The notes below the pieces were generated by a model. It searched no databases and had not been told where the DNA came from. It was given only the letters and a program-made list of their open reading frames with translations. A stretch of 64,000 nt of DNA, taken from NCBI GenBank assembly GCA_951799445.1, contig CATOGU010000195.1, forward strand, positions 59,429 through 123,428, written 5' to 3'. Source of the stretch: Pseudisothecium myosuroides. Taxonomy: Eukaryota > Streptophyta > Bryopsida > Hypnales > Lembophyllaceae. This document shows, piece by piece, positions 34,855 through 47,499 of this stretch. Numbering within the stretch: the stretch's first letter is position 1; each line of letters starts with the position of its first letter. A program made the position numbers and the translations under genes.

Positions 34855-37800
34855 ATGGCGAAGAAGAGAAGCAATGACAAATCACCGACGAAGTTAACAT
34901 CGACAGCGACGAGGAATGTATATGAAGATTCCGACAACGACAGAAGTGAAGAAGAACCTCGTCGAAGTAGAGATGGGAGGGGAAGTGCATTTGACAACGA
35001 CGCTACATGGCGCACAGATAGGAAGAGAAGATCGGATTATGGCAGTGACGGTTGTCCATACCGCAGCTTCGTTCCAGATCGCTGACGGGAAAGGAAGAGT
35101 CCGCATGGAGCAGGGCATGAGGAATATTACGGAAGAACAGGACGTCGTGATTGTCATAACGAAGGCCCCAGCAATAGCAGGGTACGTAGAGACAGATCTC
35201 CCACACCGGATTTCTCTTACCGAGAGAGCCGAGTGCGTACTGGGTTGAAAGGCAGAGGGTATGACAACAGAGAAGGGCGGCCTTATTTGCGGAGAGAGAC
35301 GTACTCCCCAGAACGTCGGAGCCCAACTATTGACGATCAGCATAAACGTCTCAAGAGGACCAGGAGTAGCCCATCCCGACCAGGGGGATTGGACCTTCGA
35401 CCAAGAAGCTCAGGAATAAAAAAAGAGAAGATTTTGAAGCCAATTCAGGTGGATGGACTGGGTATTCCAGTGGATATGATGAAGGAGCAATTCAGCAAAG
35501 ACATTCACTCTTTTGTGAAGGACATGAACTCGTGCGTTGGGTACGAGAAACAAAAGCAGGAAGCGAAGGATCGACTGCAGGATCGGATATATGATGAGTA
35601 TGAGGTTCATGGGGACGCTGATCGTGTGGATGAAAAATATATCAAGAAATGCGCCACGAAGTCACTCATAACATGGCGGCATACTCTAAATAAGGCACTG
35701 GATACCGGAGAGGGGAAACCACCAGGGCTGAACAAGAAGTATTGGGAAGAATTAGAGAAAATAAGAGAATCAGAAGAGTCAAAAAGAAAGTCACAGCAGA
35801 TGGGCAACCAAGCAAGAAAGAGGGGACTGAGGAATAGCACCAAGGAAAAGATCAAGCAGGCAGCATTGGTGAAGCTTGTTAGTAAACCCATCACTCTACC
35901 GATTGCAAGTTGTTTGATTTGAATATACTGCTGCATTGTTGATTCATCTATGTCATAGACTGTGCTATTTTTTAATCGAACTATGTTGAGTATTGTCCAA
36001 ATATACGTCATAAAAATTTCACGAACCGTGTATGTGATGTGAATAGAGCATGCAGCTTGGGCGGGAACCCTATCAAAAGGAATTAGACGATGTTGTAGAG
36101 AAGGAGATAGCTGCTGTCGTTTCGAAAAACGAGGAGAGAAAGAAGCGGAAAGGTGTTGACGGGGCAGTCAATGTCCGGACTGCCGTCAACAAAGACATAG
36201 AGGATAGGCTGTTGCTCTTAGAAGACTCGATCGACAAATGGGATGAGAAAATGGACGTAATAGGGTCCATGCTCTCAAAATTATACAAGGCTCAGTTCGG
36301 GGAAGAGGCAAGTATTGTGCATGATGATGAAGAAAAGCAAAGCCCCCTCTCTGAGAAGGAACAGTCTGGAGATTCCGAAGGCAGTGAAGATTCAGGTGGG
36401 GAGAAGGGCTCCGTCCAATCATCTCACGACGATGAGAGCAGTGATGGGAGGACATCGAGAATTCCCCAGGTAAGTCAGCAGAGGTCCATCATGCGTCCGG
36501 GAAGTTGAAAGGCAAGGAAGTGCAAGAGGCCGTGGGAGAAGCAGATGTAGCAAGTATGGCCGCAGGAGGAGGTAAGGCAGGAAGCGTGGCAGGGCCCAGT
36601 GAACAAGGACGACGGAGTGTGAGCAATTCAGAGAAGATCACAAAGGTGAGTTCCTCATACCAGTAGTCATGTACACATGCAGAACTTGTGGAGAACTTGA
36701 ACATTTCGTAATAGACCATTTAGGACTTCCTATGTCTGGTTTATCGGGATAACATGTACTGTATTTCAGAAACATTGTGTACCCTTTCAAATGCCACTAA
36801 GGATAACAATCAGTCAGGACTCAGGATCTATGAAGAGAATAAAAGTTTCCTGGGAAAAACCTGCCGGAATGCCTCTCTGAGAATTTGAAGAAGTTTTCGT
36901 TAGGTCCACATGCCAGGAATCGCCTGCCACAGCCAACAAGACAGCAGTGAACACCTAATGTTGAAATTTAGAAAAATAGGACTGACCTTGAAAAATTCCA
37001 TGCATCAGATGATGAGACTCTGGTTCAGCCTACAGGAATGTAATTAATTTAAGTCCATAGGTTTCACTTTGAATCCCGTACTGTGCGTGCACCTATTTAT
37101 GCCTACACTTATTTCTAGGTAGCGATGGGGTATTAAAATTCTTCAAAATATACTGATTTCAAGCAGGCAATACACTGTAGCATATCCTTTGCAGAGCCAG
37201 ATTGTTAGTGTCCAGTTTCAGACAGGTCTTTGCAACAACAGCAACCTTCTATGATTGTGGAGATGAGATATAGTGATGATGAGGTGGCTGCGTTTGGAAA
37301 TCCGCGTACCTACTCTCAGCTTCGTGTAGGTTACTTTAATAACATTTGGTGTTGTCAATATTGCGTATTGAGAATGTCGTCATCGGAGTGTTGCAGGTGG
37401 TACCAAATTTGAAGTCGAATGTGCAGAAGCCGGTTGAACAACCACCGACTGAGAAGGTAAGCTGTAGGGCAGGACTGATCAATTTAAAATTAGCATAGCA
37501 AACTCTGTATGCAGCGAGAAAACCAATAATAATGAGTGCGTCATTGATGTATAAACGAACTTAGGAAAAAGTAGATGTAGTGCTGAGAAGAGGTTTGTCC
37601 ATGTTAGAAATTGTGGATTTTTTGTAGCTGCAAATAGAGGTTGTACTCGTGAGTTTCATGTGTGTATTTGGAAGGATCAGATTAAGTTTTTAGAGTGGAG
37701 TACGAAAACCTAAGGCTTGGTTGTTGTACATTTGAATCAGCTAATGCTTGATTTTTCAATGGAAGCATTGTTTTATTAATTTACGGAACGCTGTGCATTG

Positions 37801-38978
37801 ACAACTAAATACTTGCAAGTGGATGGCAGACTCCGTCTGTGCAGAAGGGATCAGACACTGTAACTGGGCGGCCCTCTCCAAACGACAAGAGCATGGAGCA
37901 TAGAGTAGCGACTGAAGATGTAAAGGAAACTAATGAGAAGGAGGTGCAAGTTCAGGAGCGAATGGCAACGAGAAAGGCAACTGCAGCAGGCAAGGAAAAA
38001 GCTACAAAGAAGCCAAGCACGATGGAAACAGTGAGGCAGAAGGTAAGATTAACTATATTGATTTCCATTCTCTGATAACTTTCACAGCATTTCTGATTTC
38101 TAGTTATGCACATTGCCAACTGTAATGACATCCGACCACTATGTTAAGGAGGATAGCGGACTCCATAACTGCTCTGACAATGTGCAAGTGTTCAATGTAC
38201 TGTGGAAAAAACCTTTAGCACATATGCAGTGTATAAAAGAAGTGCTAGTTTCTGTATCGATGAATTCTTTTGTGAAGTCAGGAGGCATAGGAAATAGGAG
38301 TATGTAATGCAATATAAATTTCCAAATAATACGTTTAGGGTGTGTGACCAACACACACCCTCTGACAATACGTTTGGTGGGGTTCAAAGAAAACAAGGTC
38401 CCGCACCTGGTAGGAAGCAGTGACTCTGACAGTACAGCATGAACAGGTTTGTTATAACTTCTACCATATGAGCACCTGGTACAAGTTTGAATTCCTTTGT
38501 AAGAGTTTCATTACTAAAACCTGTGAATATAAAATCGTGTACCTTAGCTTAAAATAAGTACAGTAATTCTGCTTGACTGTTACTTACTGTAGTGTTCATT
38601 ACTCTGGCGACATAATATTCTTGTGGGCACTTGTTTTGCAGTTGACGAACAACGATGCCCAGTGTGCAAAAGTTGTTCTTCTGTCAGACTCGGACAACGA
38701 CAGCTACGTTGCAATTGGGGAGGTTATGGCATCTGACTACACACTGGAGAGATTAGGGACTGCAGGACGGGGAGGAGGTAATCATATTAGAGTGGTTTTG
38801 AAGACCGTGACGAAGCCTGATATAATTCTGCCTTTCAAAATATGAGATGGTGAAGGCAGAGTTATGTGCAGGACTTTGGGGGAAGCGTATAAGAAAAATA
38901 AAGGAGTTATGTGGCTGCAAAGTGACACAGTTCTCACCCAACAAGATGGGTGTACTGTCAGAACCTGGGCGTGAGTGA
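34855..38978 (+). pseudogene. Multi-exon TNPA-like protein of a CACTA (En/Spm-type) element, broken
   Basis: Exon 1 (34855-35868) begins MAKKRSNDKSP, is RS/charged-rich, then has a helical domain with KYWEELEKIRESEESKR and NQARKR, like the plant Ptta/En/Spm-type transposase-associated domain. One in-frame TGA at 35083-35085 sits between arginines (compatible with CGA to TGA decay). Exon 2 (36056-36469; phase 0) is a coiled coil plus acidic S/E/D tail. Further exon-like frames are 36478-36645 (shifted frame), 37397-37456, 37845-38042 and 38642-38978. The last contains YVAIGEV and LKTVTKPDIILPF, then needs a one-base shift in an A run at about 38838 to continue to TGA 38976. No TNPD-type transposase is seen. 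The CACTA end at 39891 fits this identity. Confidence 0.55.
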
Positions 38979-39329
38979 ACCAATAAATCATACTAGTTAC
39001 TGCGTGTTTGTTTTCATTTTATAGAGTTTGCTAATGTACAGTCTAAGATGCAAATTACATACAGTATACTCATTTTACGTTAGGGAACTTATTGGAGAAG
39101 CTTTGATGGACTTGTCACATTCATGTTGAGTGAGGACTTGAAGCTGTAGTCATTTCATTTGAACATCCAGGACAGCATTTTTTTGAACTCTAGAGCGTCA
39201 TTACGATTGCTTTGTACATGCAATACTGTTTCTTTCGTTTTGAGGAAAAAAAAAAGCCACAATGTACTGTGGGTTACTTGCACTGGACGATAATTTTCAT
39301 TTTTGTATTGAACTAAAATTTCATGTACA

Positions 39330-39891
39330 CGACCATGTTAACCTCCACGATAACTATGTTGACATTAACATAAGCTCGTAATACTAAAAATAAAGTGTCA
39401 CGTAAAGAGTAACATTTGCACGTAAACGGCAGCAGGTTATTACCTGTGAAACGTTAATACAAACATCGCATTGACGGCAGAAACATGCAAAAAACGTTAA
39501 TATTAACATGCGCTGATGAAGTGCACGTCAACACGTGGCATACAGTCACAATTTTGAAATGATTTAAAATAAAATCACAAAATACATGAAGGCAATAACG
39601 CCATTGGGCCACGTGCTAGTCGGTCTGCATTCAGTAAATCCACGTATTTTCCTACAGGTAATAAGGGAATTACTAAACAATTCCACGTGTGCTTACCCTG
39701 TGAAAATAGGTTCACGTAAATGTAAACGTATATATGTTGCAGTTCACGTCTTTTACGTATACGTAAACAAACATAATCAGACGTATTTCTCAGCGAAAGT
39801 AACTTAACATGAACTTGAATTTTTTAACATTTTTTCTTAACGTTCATTAACGTTCACAGGACGTTTACCCCTACATGTTTTTCTACTAGTG
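39330..39891 (+). mobile_element. 3' terminus of a CACTA transposon with subterminal repeats
   Basis: Ends ...TTTTTCTACTAGTG, i.e. CACTAGTAGAAAAACATG in reverse complement. The preceding 550 bp hold more than ten ACGT-centred motifs (CACGTAAA, AACGTTAA, TACGTATACG, ACGTCAACACGTGG) in both orientations. Such dense short subterminal motifs are a hallmark of CACTA elements, where the TNPA-like protein binds. The 5' end with the matching inverted repeat was not found, so the element boundary on the left is unknown. Confidence 0.7.
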
Positions 39892-41559
39892 TTATCATTC
39901 GACCACACTTACTAGATTTGTCTTGTTGAAATTCAACCTTGTTCATGTCCCTCCTAAAATCCACCTACATGAGTGTGGGAGGTCTAGTTTTAGCTGCTCC
40001 TAGAGCTGTATTTGGCCTGTGATATTGTTTGGTGCATAGACATGAATTATTCTGATGTCCCCACTAGACATACCTTCAAGGTTGAACCATTGACCTTGGT
40101 TGTTTATTTTGTCCTAGTTCGACCTATCTGCTTGGACTATTTGGGGTGAAGGAGTGTGATAATGTTGCCGTTTCTTGCTTGGCTTTGGCATCCAAGACTA
40201 GCATCTAAGCTCCATGACATACATCATTTCAACCGTTTATCACCAAAATCCTGAATTAAAGATAGCTTGAATTTGTGTTCCTGAACTAAGAGAATATCTA
40301 AACTATTTATTCCTTGAATATAATTGCGGAGAATGGATATGGATGTAGGGTCATTCATACCTCTCATATTAGATGGTAAAAGTTTTAACTTCATCAGCTT
40401 GTCTTGGAGGATGAGGGTGGATTGGATACAGCACCTCCGCCGCTAGTAGTGAGTTCCCCTTGTCTATTACCCCAGATTGTGTATTTGAGGAGAGGGGCGG
40501 CATCTGGGGTTCTTGTTTTGCTCCTCACTTGTGCCAATGCTCTTTGGACTACGTTTGCATTTTCCTTATCTTCCTACTGTCTACTTGGGTTTGAGTAGGG
40601 TTGGGTAAGCATATCCAAATGGCGCGCTACTTGTTCTTAATTCTTTCCTCTACATTACAGTATTGTTGATGGATTATAGGTGAGGTCATCTGAGAATTGA
40701 ATTGTAGGCTAGTAACTTGGAGCTCGTGTAATGGCTAATGGTTATTGATTGGCCCTCTAGACAGAATCTGGATGAATGGACCTACTCGTGGGCTCTGTTG
40801 TATCAATTGGACTTTGACTAGCAAGAATTGTTGGGCTTTGACATCCACAAAGGTGTCTAGTTCAAAGAGGTCTTCATCTAAATCCGAAAATGTAAGATAT
40901 TCTGCTTGGATGGTGAAATGTAGATTTGATACCTAATATGGCTAGAGTTAGGGGCGGGTGTTTGAGGCTGGAACTTGGCAATTCTTAGAAAGCTCGTTCA
41001 ATTTCCTCATGGAGTGGTGTGTTGCAGATGCAACTCTTAACCAAGACAAGACAATGATATGATGAACTATGAACAAATCAAGAACATGAACATCTAAAAA
41101 AAACTAAACTTGTATTGATAACTGGAAGCAAGAACAAGACATGAATATAATTGGTGTTGACAAGAATAAAGAACAATATTCCTTGATTCTCTATTTAAAC
41201 CCCGAACAACTATTCTACCTTGCTTGCGATTCAAGCCATTTTTAAGGTGGTGGCTTGAGCCTCAAGTTCCTTAGCTTGCATTTCAAGCTGTTTAAAGATT
41301 GTGCCTTGTGGCCCAAGGCATCTCTAAAATGGTGACTTGAATCTCAAGTCGTTTGGCTTGTACTCCAAATCATCCAAAGGCAGTACCTTGTGCCTCAAGG
41401 TACCACCACTGCTTTGTTACAACTTCTTAAAAAATTTCTTGAACTTAAGCTAACACACTAATCTACAATCAGGATCTAAACCTAGGGCTTAATTGTATGT
41501 GTAAAGATTATGTCCATGATACGGTGTGGTTATTGTAGTTGGGACACTATTGTGTTCAC
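39892..41559. other. No confident gene
   Basis: Only short frames (40404-40598, 40745-40936) with no recognisable domain. Contains the tandem duplication at 41248. It may include 3' parts of the retroelement relic that follows on the minus strand. Confidence 0.45.
41248..41412. repeat. Two imperfect 83-bp direct repeats
   Basis: Units starting TGGCTTGAGCCTCAAG and TGACTTGAATCTCAAG, each ending in a CCTTGTGGCCCAAGG or CCTTGTGCCTCAAGG phrase. Confidence 0.7.
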
Positions 41560-43060
41560 TGTAGCTAAGTTCAATTGGCTGAGCTTGGGGTTGGCTTGGA
41601 TTCTGCTAAGGGGAATAGGCTGAAGGAGGGTTGGGCTCTTCAATGTCCATGGCTTCTGACTATTGTCCTATGTCTTGAAGGTACTGGTTAAGGTTAATTG
41701 GCATGTCATGTGGGGTGGGCCAATTGGCAGGTAAGGAAAAGGTGGTTGGTCTTAGGTTGGATCCGACTTTGTAACCCTAAAGTTGGCCATGTCGATATCC
41801 CTGGCCAACCATAAATGTTGTCTTTATCTCCCTTGGTGAATCCTCCACCGTGGTTGAAAGTGTGGAATTTGTTGACATTTGCGCCGATTTTCCATGACTG
41901 CGTCAGGGTTGTCATACTAGGCATCTGGAGGCTTATGGGCGGGCGGGCGTACCTGCCCATTAAGTTGGGCGCGAACCGGGCATACTGGACATATTTTCTT
42001 AATATTCTTTAAAAATTACTCAAATATGCTCAAATATGTTCAAATATACTCTAATATACTCGAATATTTCCATATCGGGTGAGCGCGGAGGTCTACCGGG
42101 TGAGGTGGGCAGGAAGGTGGCCGTGTGGGCGGGCGGTCCGGGCAGGTGTACAAACAACCATGGACTGTGAACCCGCCTTCTTTAAGGTTATAACAACCAT
42201 ATGGTCGTTGGAATGTATTGACATTCCCCAAGTCTCGCGCTTTGTGGGGTTGATGCTTTGGATCACTCCCGCGCCCTTTGTTGATATGAGGCACATTTGG
42301 GCGTTCGATACATTGGCTACTGAAATGTGTATGTTCTAGGCACCACTTACAACGAAGTTGCTTTGTATCATAGTTGATGATAACCTTTGCTTTCCTACCA
42401 TCTAAGCCCACCAGTTCTACAGTTGACAGCTAGCCATTATCTAAGTTAAGTTCAACCCTAAATTTGGGGTCCCCTCTTGTTGGAATCATTGTGTCTGTTT
42501 CAAGTACCTTGCCCATTATACTAATTACTTTGCTAGCACAAAAATAGTATTCTAAAGGCACGAGCCTTAGCGTGAATCAAACAGAAATGGATAAGCCAAC
42601 TAGACAATGAGGGTTAAAAGATGGTACCCAGTTTTGGAAAATGATAATGCCATTTATGCTCCTGAATGTCATTGATTTTAAAAGACGCTGATTTGTTTAG
42701 GCATAGATACGAGTACCTCCATCTGGCATCGTGGTGCAAGAATATTCTACTGGATGATATGGCATTTTCCAACTCCTATAGCCATTCAATAGGACCTCTC
42801 GGATTTCCAGTAATAAAGCTAGTAATAAGAACGTGATGCTTGAGATAGAGATATTCCTTCTCCAATGTGGTTGGGTCAAGATCTACTGCTAAGACAGTCT
42901 GCTTAGCCCTAAGTAATCAGCCTTAGTAATTATGGAATATTCCCTCTAATAGGACCTTTTCTATCTTTGCTATATACAAGTTAAGGTGGGTAGAAGGCAA
43001 GATACTGGGCACATTGCATCCTTTGTCAACTCTTGTTTTACCCTTCAAGGCGGCGTCTAT
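41560..43060 (-). pseudogene. Retroelement ORF1 relic (DUF4283-like region and CCHC zinc knuckle)
   Basis: Minus-strand frames, broken by stops and shifts, give KHHVLITSF, then QNWVPSFNPHC, then KVLETDTMIPTRGDPKFRVE, then LRCKWCLEHTHFSSQC. The last is a CX2CX4HX4C zinc knuckle. This order (DUF4283-like fold, then knuckle) is typical of ORF1/gag-like proteins of plant LINE-type and related retroelements. No reverse transcriptase is visible. The C-terminal part is interrupted at 41937-42151 by a GC-rich insertion. Confidence 0.6.
41937..42151. mobile_element. Candidate small insertion with GC-rich ends in the ORF1 relic
   Basis: Both ends are rich in GGGCGGGC and GTAC(AC)CTGCCC in partly inverted arrangement. 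The centre is AT-rich with four or five tandem CTCAAATATG-like 10-11-mers (42018-42065). It interrupts the ORF1 frame, which resumes on both sides. Termini and target duplication could not be fixed. Confidence 0.4.
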
Positions 43061-44261
43061 CTTTGCACAAGTGGATTCAAGGGCCTTCTGCAGAGAAGCT
43101 CAATAATCCTCTAACATACTGATCCTATATTAAGAGACTAATTCTAAGTGAAAAGCTAGAACCTTATGAACTCAGTTTCTACCTATTGGATAGTCTTATT
43201 TTTGCAATTCGGCTATCAATTGCTCGAAAACTCGTGAACACAATAGATGGTAGTCAACTACATAAATTTTTGGGGATACGATGCATTAAATGAGTGCTGG
43301 TAACTTTAGGATTGAGTAGTGGCAACAGCTCCTCCTGCAGTCCTCATTGTTCCCCCGTGTTAAACTATGACTTCTCTATACGAATTTATCATTTCCTTTC
43401 ATAAATTGTCAATGTTCTATGGGATTTCTTGGCAAAATTTTTTATCCAGTTCAATGTACTAGATTTATGTAGCGCATCGTGCATCACTTTGCGATAGACT
43501 CAAAATCATCAGCCCCTTTTGTACAAAATTAGCATCCAACTCATTGCTTATTTTATTCAAGCAGACATGTGGCACCTTCCTCCACCACGTCCACCAATGT
43601 GGTAGATATCCAGTTGGTACTAGACCAATCCCCTCGCCAGACCCTCAGAAGAATATTAGAGACACCAATCCAACAAAGTTGCACTACAGTATTTTTGGTC
43701 CAATACAATCCATGACTCCCTATGATTTACAATACTCCCTATTATGAATCATCTTTTGTTATATAACTAGGGCTTCGCAATGCTACGCACAACCGTCGAT
43801 GAGGTTTAAATTGAAGAGTATTTTGTGGCAAATGATATAAATGACACACACTATCAACAACGTCCAATTTCAAATTTCTTCAATATTCAAATCCCCAAAT
43901 ACATGGTCACTTTAAAATCATTACATGACACCCAAGTCAAGACCGTCTCAATCCGGAAACCGGTCCATGAGCCCAAACCTACAATATATTAAATAGTATA
44001 TGCTGAAAATTCTTTGATACATAGTTTTCCTCATCGCCAGCTAAGACCAAAAGCTAAGAGCGTCCTAAGAGCGTTCAATTTGTGCCAAAAAGAAAAGAAA
44101 AGCTAAGAGCGTCACAGACTCGATCGCCTTCAAGATCGACCACCTATCTCAACATGACCCTGAAGCAGTTGAGAAAATGTACTCATCTTCTACCTACTGG
44201 AGTGACAATTAAGAAGAGAAATCCTGAGATGGAATTTCCAAGATGATTAAGAAGAAGTTAA
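43061..44261. other. No gene recognised
   Basis: Short frames only. 44040-44110 contains a duplicated AGCTAAGAGCGTC. The right end is the 3' untranslated side of the minus-strand gene at 44262. Confidence 0.5.
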
Positions 44262-45704
44262 TTACAATTCTTCTGCCGCTTCGGGCGTGGATCCAGTCTG
44301 ATCGGCAACCTTCCCGGAGTCATGATCCTTCCCTTTGATGTGCACAATTTTCCCTTTGTCGGCCAGGCAAGAGAAGACTTCAAGCACCTATCTAAAAGCA
44401 GTACTGGTACAGTCTAAAAGCAGCACTGGTATAGCCTAATCGAACTGACATAGTAATCCAGTCTAAACTTGAACATTACTGAGGAGCAGGACCATAAAGA
44501 AGCCACAAAAAGAGAGTCACAGCGAAAGTACACTTCATATACACTCAACCTGGTAATAACAAATCCACCAATGGAAAGAAAATATCGAGGACCTTGGATT
44601 TGCGAACTTGGTGGAAAATGTAAGGTTATCCAAATGGTCATGCTGGTAATCAGGATTCAGTTTCAAAATCACAAACCCTTCTAGCATCATTGACAAAAGA
44701 ATGTACCTACAAAACATCCACCAAGACTTCAGGGCATAAAACAATGAAATTACTATGTAGTTATACCACAGATAAGCAAAGATATAGCAAAAGCGTTTCA
44801 AATAGAATTTCAAATTGAAGCTTAAAAAGGTCACAAAAGGAAGTACTCTCTCGTATAAAGCAAGACTAATTTATGACACAGCACCCTTGAGTCAAACAGT
44901 TCTAGCAAATACCTGAAATACAACCGATTTTAGTACAGCTTCGTCTTGCTCTTCCATTTCTTTCTCCTAAAATAGCCAACATATGAAGTTCAAAAGCTGC
45001 CCTCCTGAGAATCCATTGCAGAAATGAGAACTATACACTACCATGCATCTTTGGCAGATACCAGAAACAATGTTAACCAAAGCTGATGACTAAAAGCAAC
45101 TTCACAACGTCGGAAGGAATAAAATACGAGTAAAGCAAAGCATGAACCCCATGAGCCTCTTTTGAAGAATCATGCTTTTCACATCCTTTAAACCAACTAT
45201 AGAACCATCTAATCAATGTACACAACATCATAGAGCATCGTCTAGATGCGGCCTTGTGATGCTGACAAACTAAGAATTAAACTTACCTTTTTAGAAGCCG
45301 TGCTGGGAAGAGCTGCCATCATATCTTCTACATCGACTATTGCATGCCGGGACTGTGCCAAGAACCAAGAAAAATGTTCCACTTCATGTACATGCTCATG
45401 ACATGAGGAATGATCTGCAGCAAGTCGCTCAATTCAGCAAAAATTGATCTCATTCTATCTGAAACCCTAATTGATTCTTTAATCACGAATCCACAATGAC
45501 CTCACTGACATGTTTGAGCTAAGGTAGTTACAGATTGAAGATGCGCTTACAAGTAAATTCGTCCAATTCACAAATGGAACTTACAGTTTTAGAATTGGCC
45601 AATGCGATGCGCTCCACAAACTCCAAACTCCAATATAGACGCTTTGAAACACTTCTCGATACAATCCTCCTCGATACAAACGCTTTGATACGCTTGCAGT
45701 GCCC
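44262..45704 (-). CDS. Multi-exon gene of unknown function (5' end unresolved)
   Basis: Four exons with consistent splice sites and matching phases. Exon a: frame open from at most 45704 to 45551, containing FVERIALANSKTVSS, donor GTAAGC, phase 1. Exon b: 45287-45414, acceptor CTGCAG, donor GTAAGT, containing HFSWFLAQSRHAIVDVEDMM. Exon c: 44913-44966, 18 codons. Exon d: 44262-44387, 41 codons plus TAA, ending STPEAAEEL. The phase match at every junction makes it a real, probably expressed gene. No ATG lies in the first exon's frame; a 5' exon may start at 46044 (MRRKMVVVD). HAIVDVEDMM is faintly like a histone-fold loop, but I do not recognise the family. Confidence 0.6.
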
Positions 45705-47499
45705 TCAGGAAAAAGAAACGCCACCCCCGCCAACAGAAAGAGGGAAATCTCACACAGCGCCTCACAAAACGCGGAACACAAGAGTTCAATTCCGCCAAAC
45801 CCTAGCAACGGATTGCGGAGACAGTCAAAGAGCAGAAGAAATGGAAGCGCGCCTAATGCAAACACTCACAACCGCACAAACCTCGCGCAAAAACAGTCAG
45901 AAAACAAAGACCACCTCCTCCGGACGCCGTATGTACAAATCGAGTACAGAATGTACAAACGTTAAGAGATTCTGATCGAAAATCTACAGTGTCGCAACAG
46001 GAGACGACCACGACCACGTCGACGACGACCATTTTCCTTCGCATTTCTTCCAGGTAAAACCCTCTCTGAGTAAACTCATCGACGGAATTATTATTATTTT
46101 TCCATGCATTTTTTTTCCTTCACAGTTTACTATATTATTCACTTTATATAGTATGAACTAGATATTGATGTGGATGTTGACTAAGAAGTATATGAATGTC
46201 ATCTTATAAGTGGTTGTTAATTTCAAAGCATGTTTGTTTTGCTTGTGGATTAAATGTAATTTTTTAATTAATGCAAGTTTTTGAAAATAGTATGTTCCAC
46301 ACTATATAAGGTGAACGGTGTAGTATAGTCCAGATTTCATAAATGTTGCGCCTTGAGAGTAAATATTTCACAGCATCAATAGAATATTAATCCCTAACAT
46401 TCCACAAAATCCAAAGTGGGTTACAAGTACTTAGGCAGGCTATTACAATTAGGATTTTAAATATTTTTTGACAAGATTTTTATAGTAATTTGATAAATTA
46501 TAATCTTTTTGGGATTGAAATTTCAGCATTTTTAATTTTTAAAATTTTTTTAAGGGATTTTTTTGCAAAAATCAGCATTTTAGAAGTGGATATTGGCATA
46601 TACGGCCTGGAATTTTAAAGATTTTTTTCATCCAAATAGTGGAGATAGTTTATATAGTTTATTCATCAACATTTATAAATGCCAAAATAACAAAGAAAGG
46701 AGGAAAATTTTGTTAACATTTAACATGTTTAAAATATTTAGTTTGCACAAGTTTGGAATAGACTTTTCTTAATAAATATAGTTGTGTTGCATTGGATCTG
46801 TTGTAATGGTCTATGCAAATCCGAGGGCACAGAGTTTGGCTCAACAAATGGGGTTTGCAGTGAGCAAATTGGAGTGAGTGGGTTGAGGATGCTCTTACCA
46901 CCTTCTATACTGCAAAATAAAGGAAATATCTATTTTTTTTGAAAAGGAAAAACATCTTTTACTAGAAAAGAAACAACACAACCGAAGCCTCATAAAGAAT
47001 CACTAACTAGCAGAAGGTAATACAAGAATCTCGTGGGACCCAAAATAGTTATTCCAACTTCCAACCTGACACCCCGAACCGGCGAAACCACACAAGAAGT
47101 CCCTTTTTGATAGAAACAATCAATTAAAATAAGCCCACAAAACAACACGACGAACACTTGGCATGTGACACTTCTTCTTTGGTACTAACCCCGACCACGA
47201 CGCTGCCACTTATCAAAACCCTGTACGTACCCATCCGTGCCTCAACATGCACCCCGCATGTGACCTGCATTTTCTGGATGAATACATCCATCCTTCAATC
47301 ATAAACTACACGCTTTTACAAGGAAACTGGACGAAAATTTCGAGAAATTCGTCCAGATTTATGGATAACTTAGATGGCCCAATCACAATTACCACTGAAG
47401 TCCACTGGGTGAGTCACTCACTGACTCCAGGATTGATAATAAAAATTTCCTCCGTATCAAGCAGAATTCATCATCCAACGGATGAATATGTGAGGGGAG
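45705..47499. other. 5' region of the minus-strand gene, then AT-rich intergenic DNA
   Basis: 45710-46060 is GC-richer and holds the leader of the gene at 44262. 46060-47230 is AT-rich with no gene signal. 46920-47240 has a fairly even composition with no recognised domain. Confidence 0.5.
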
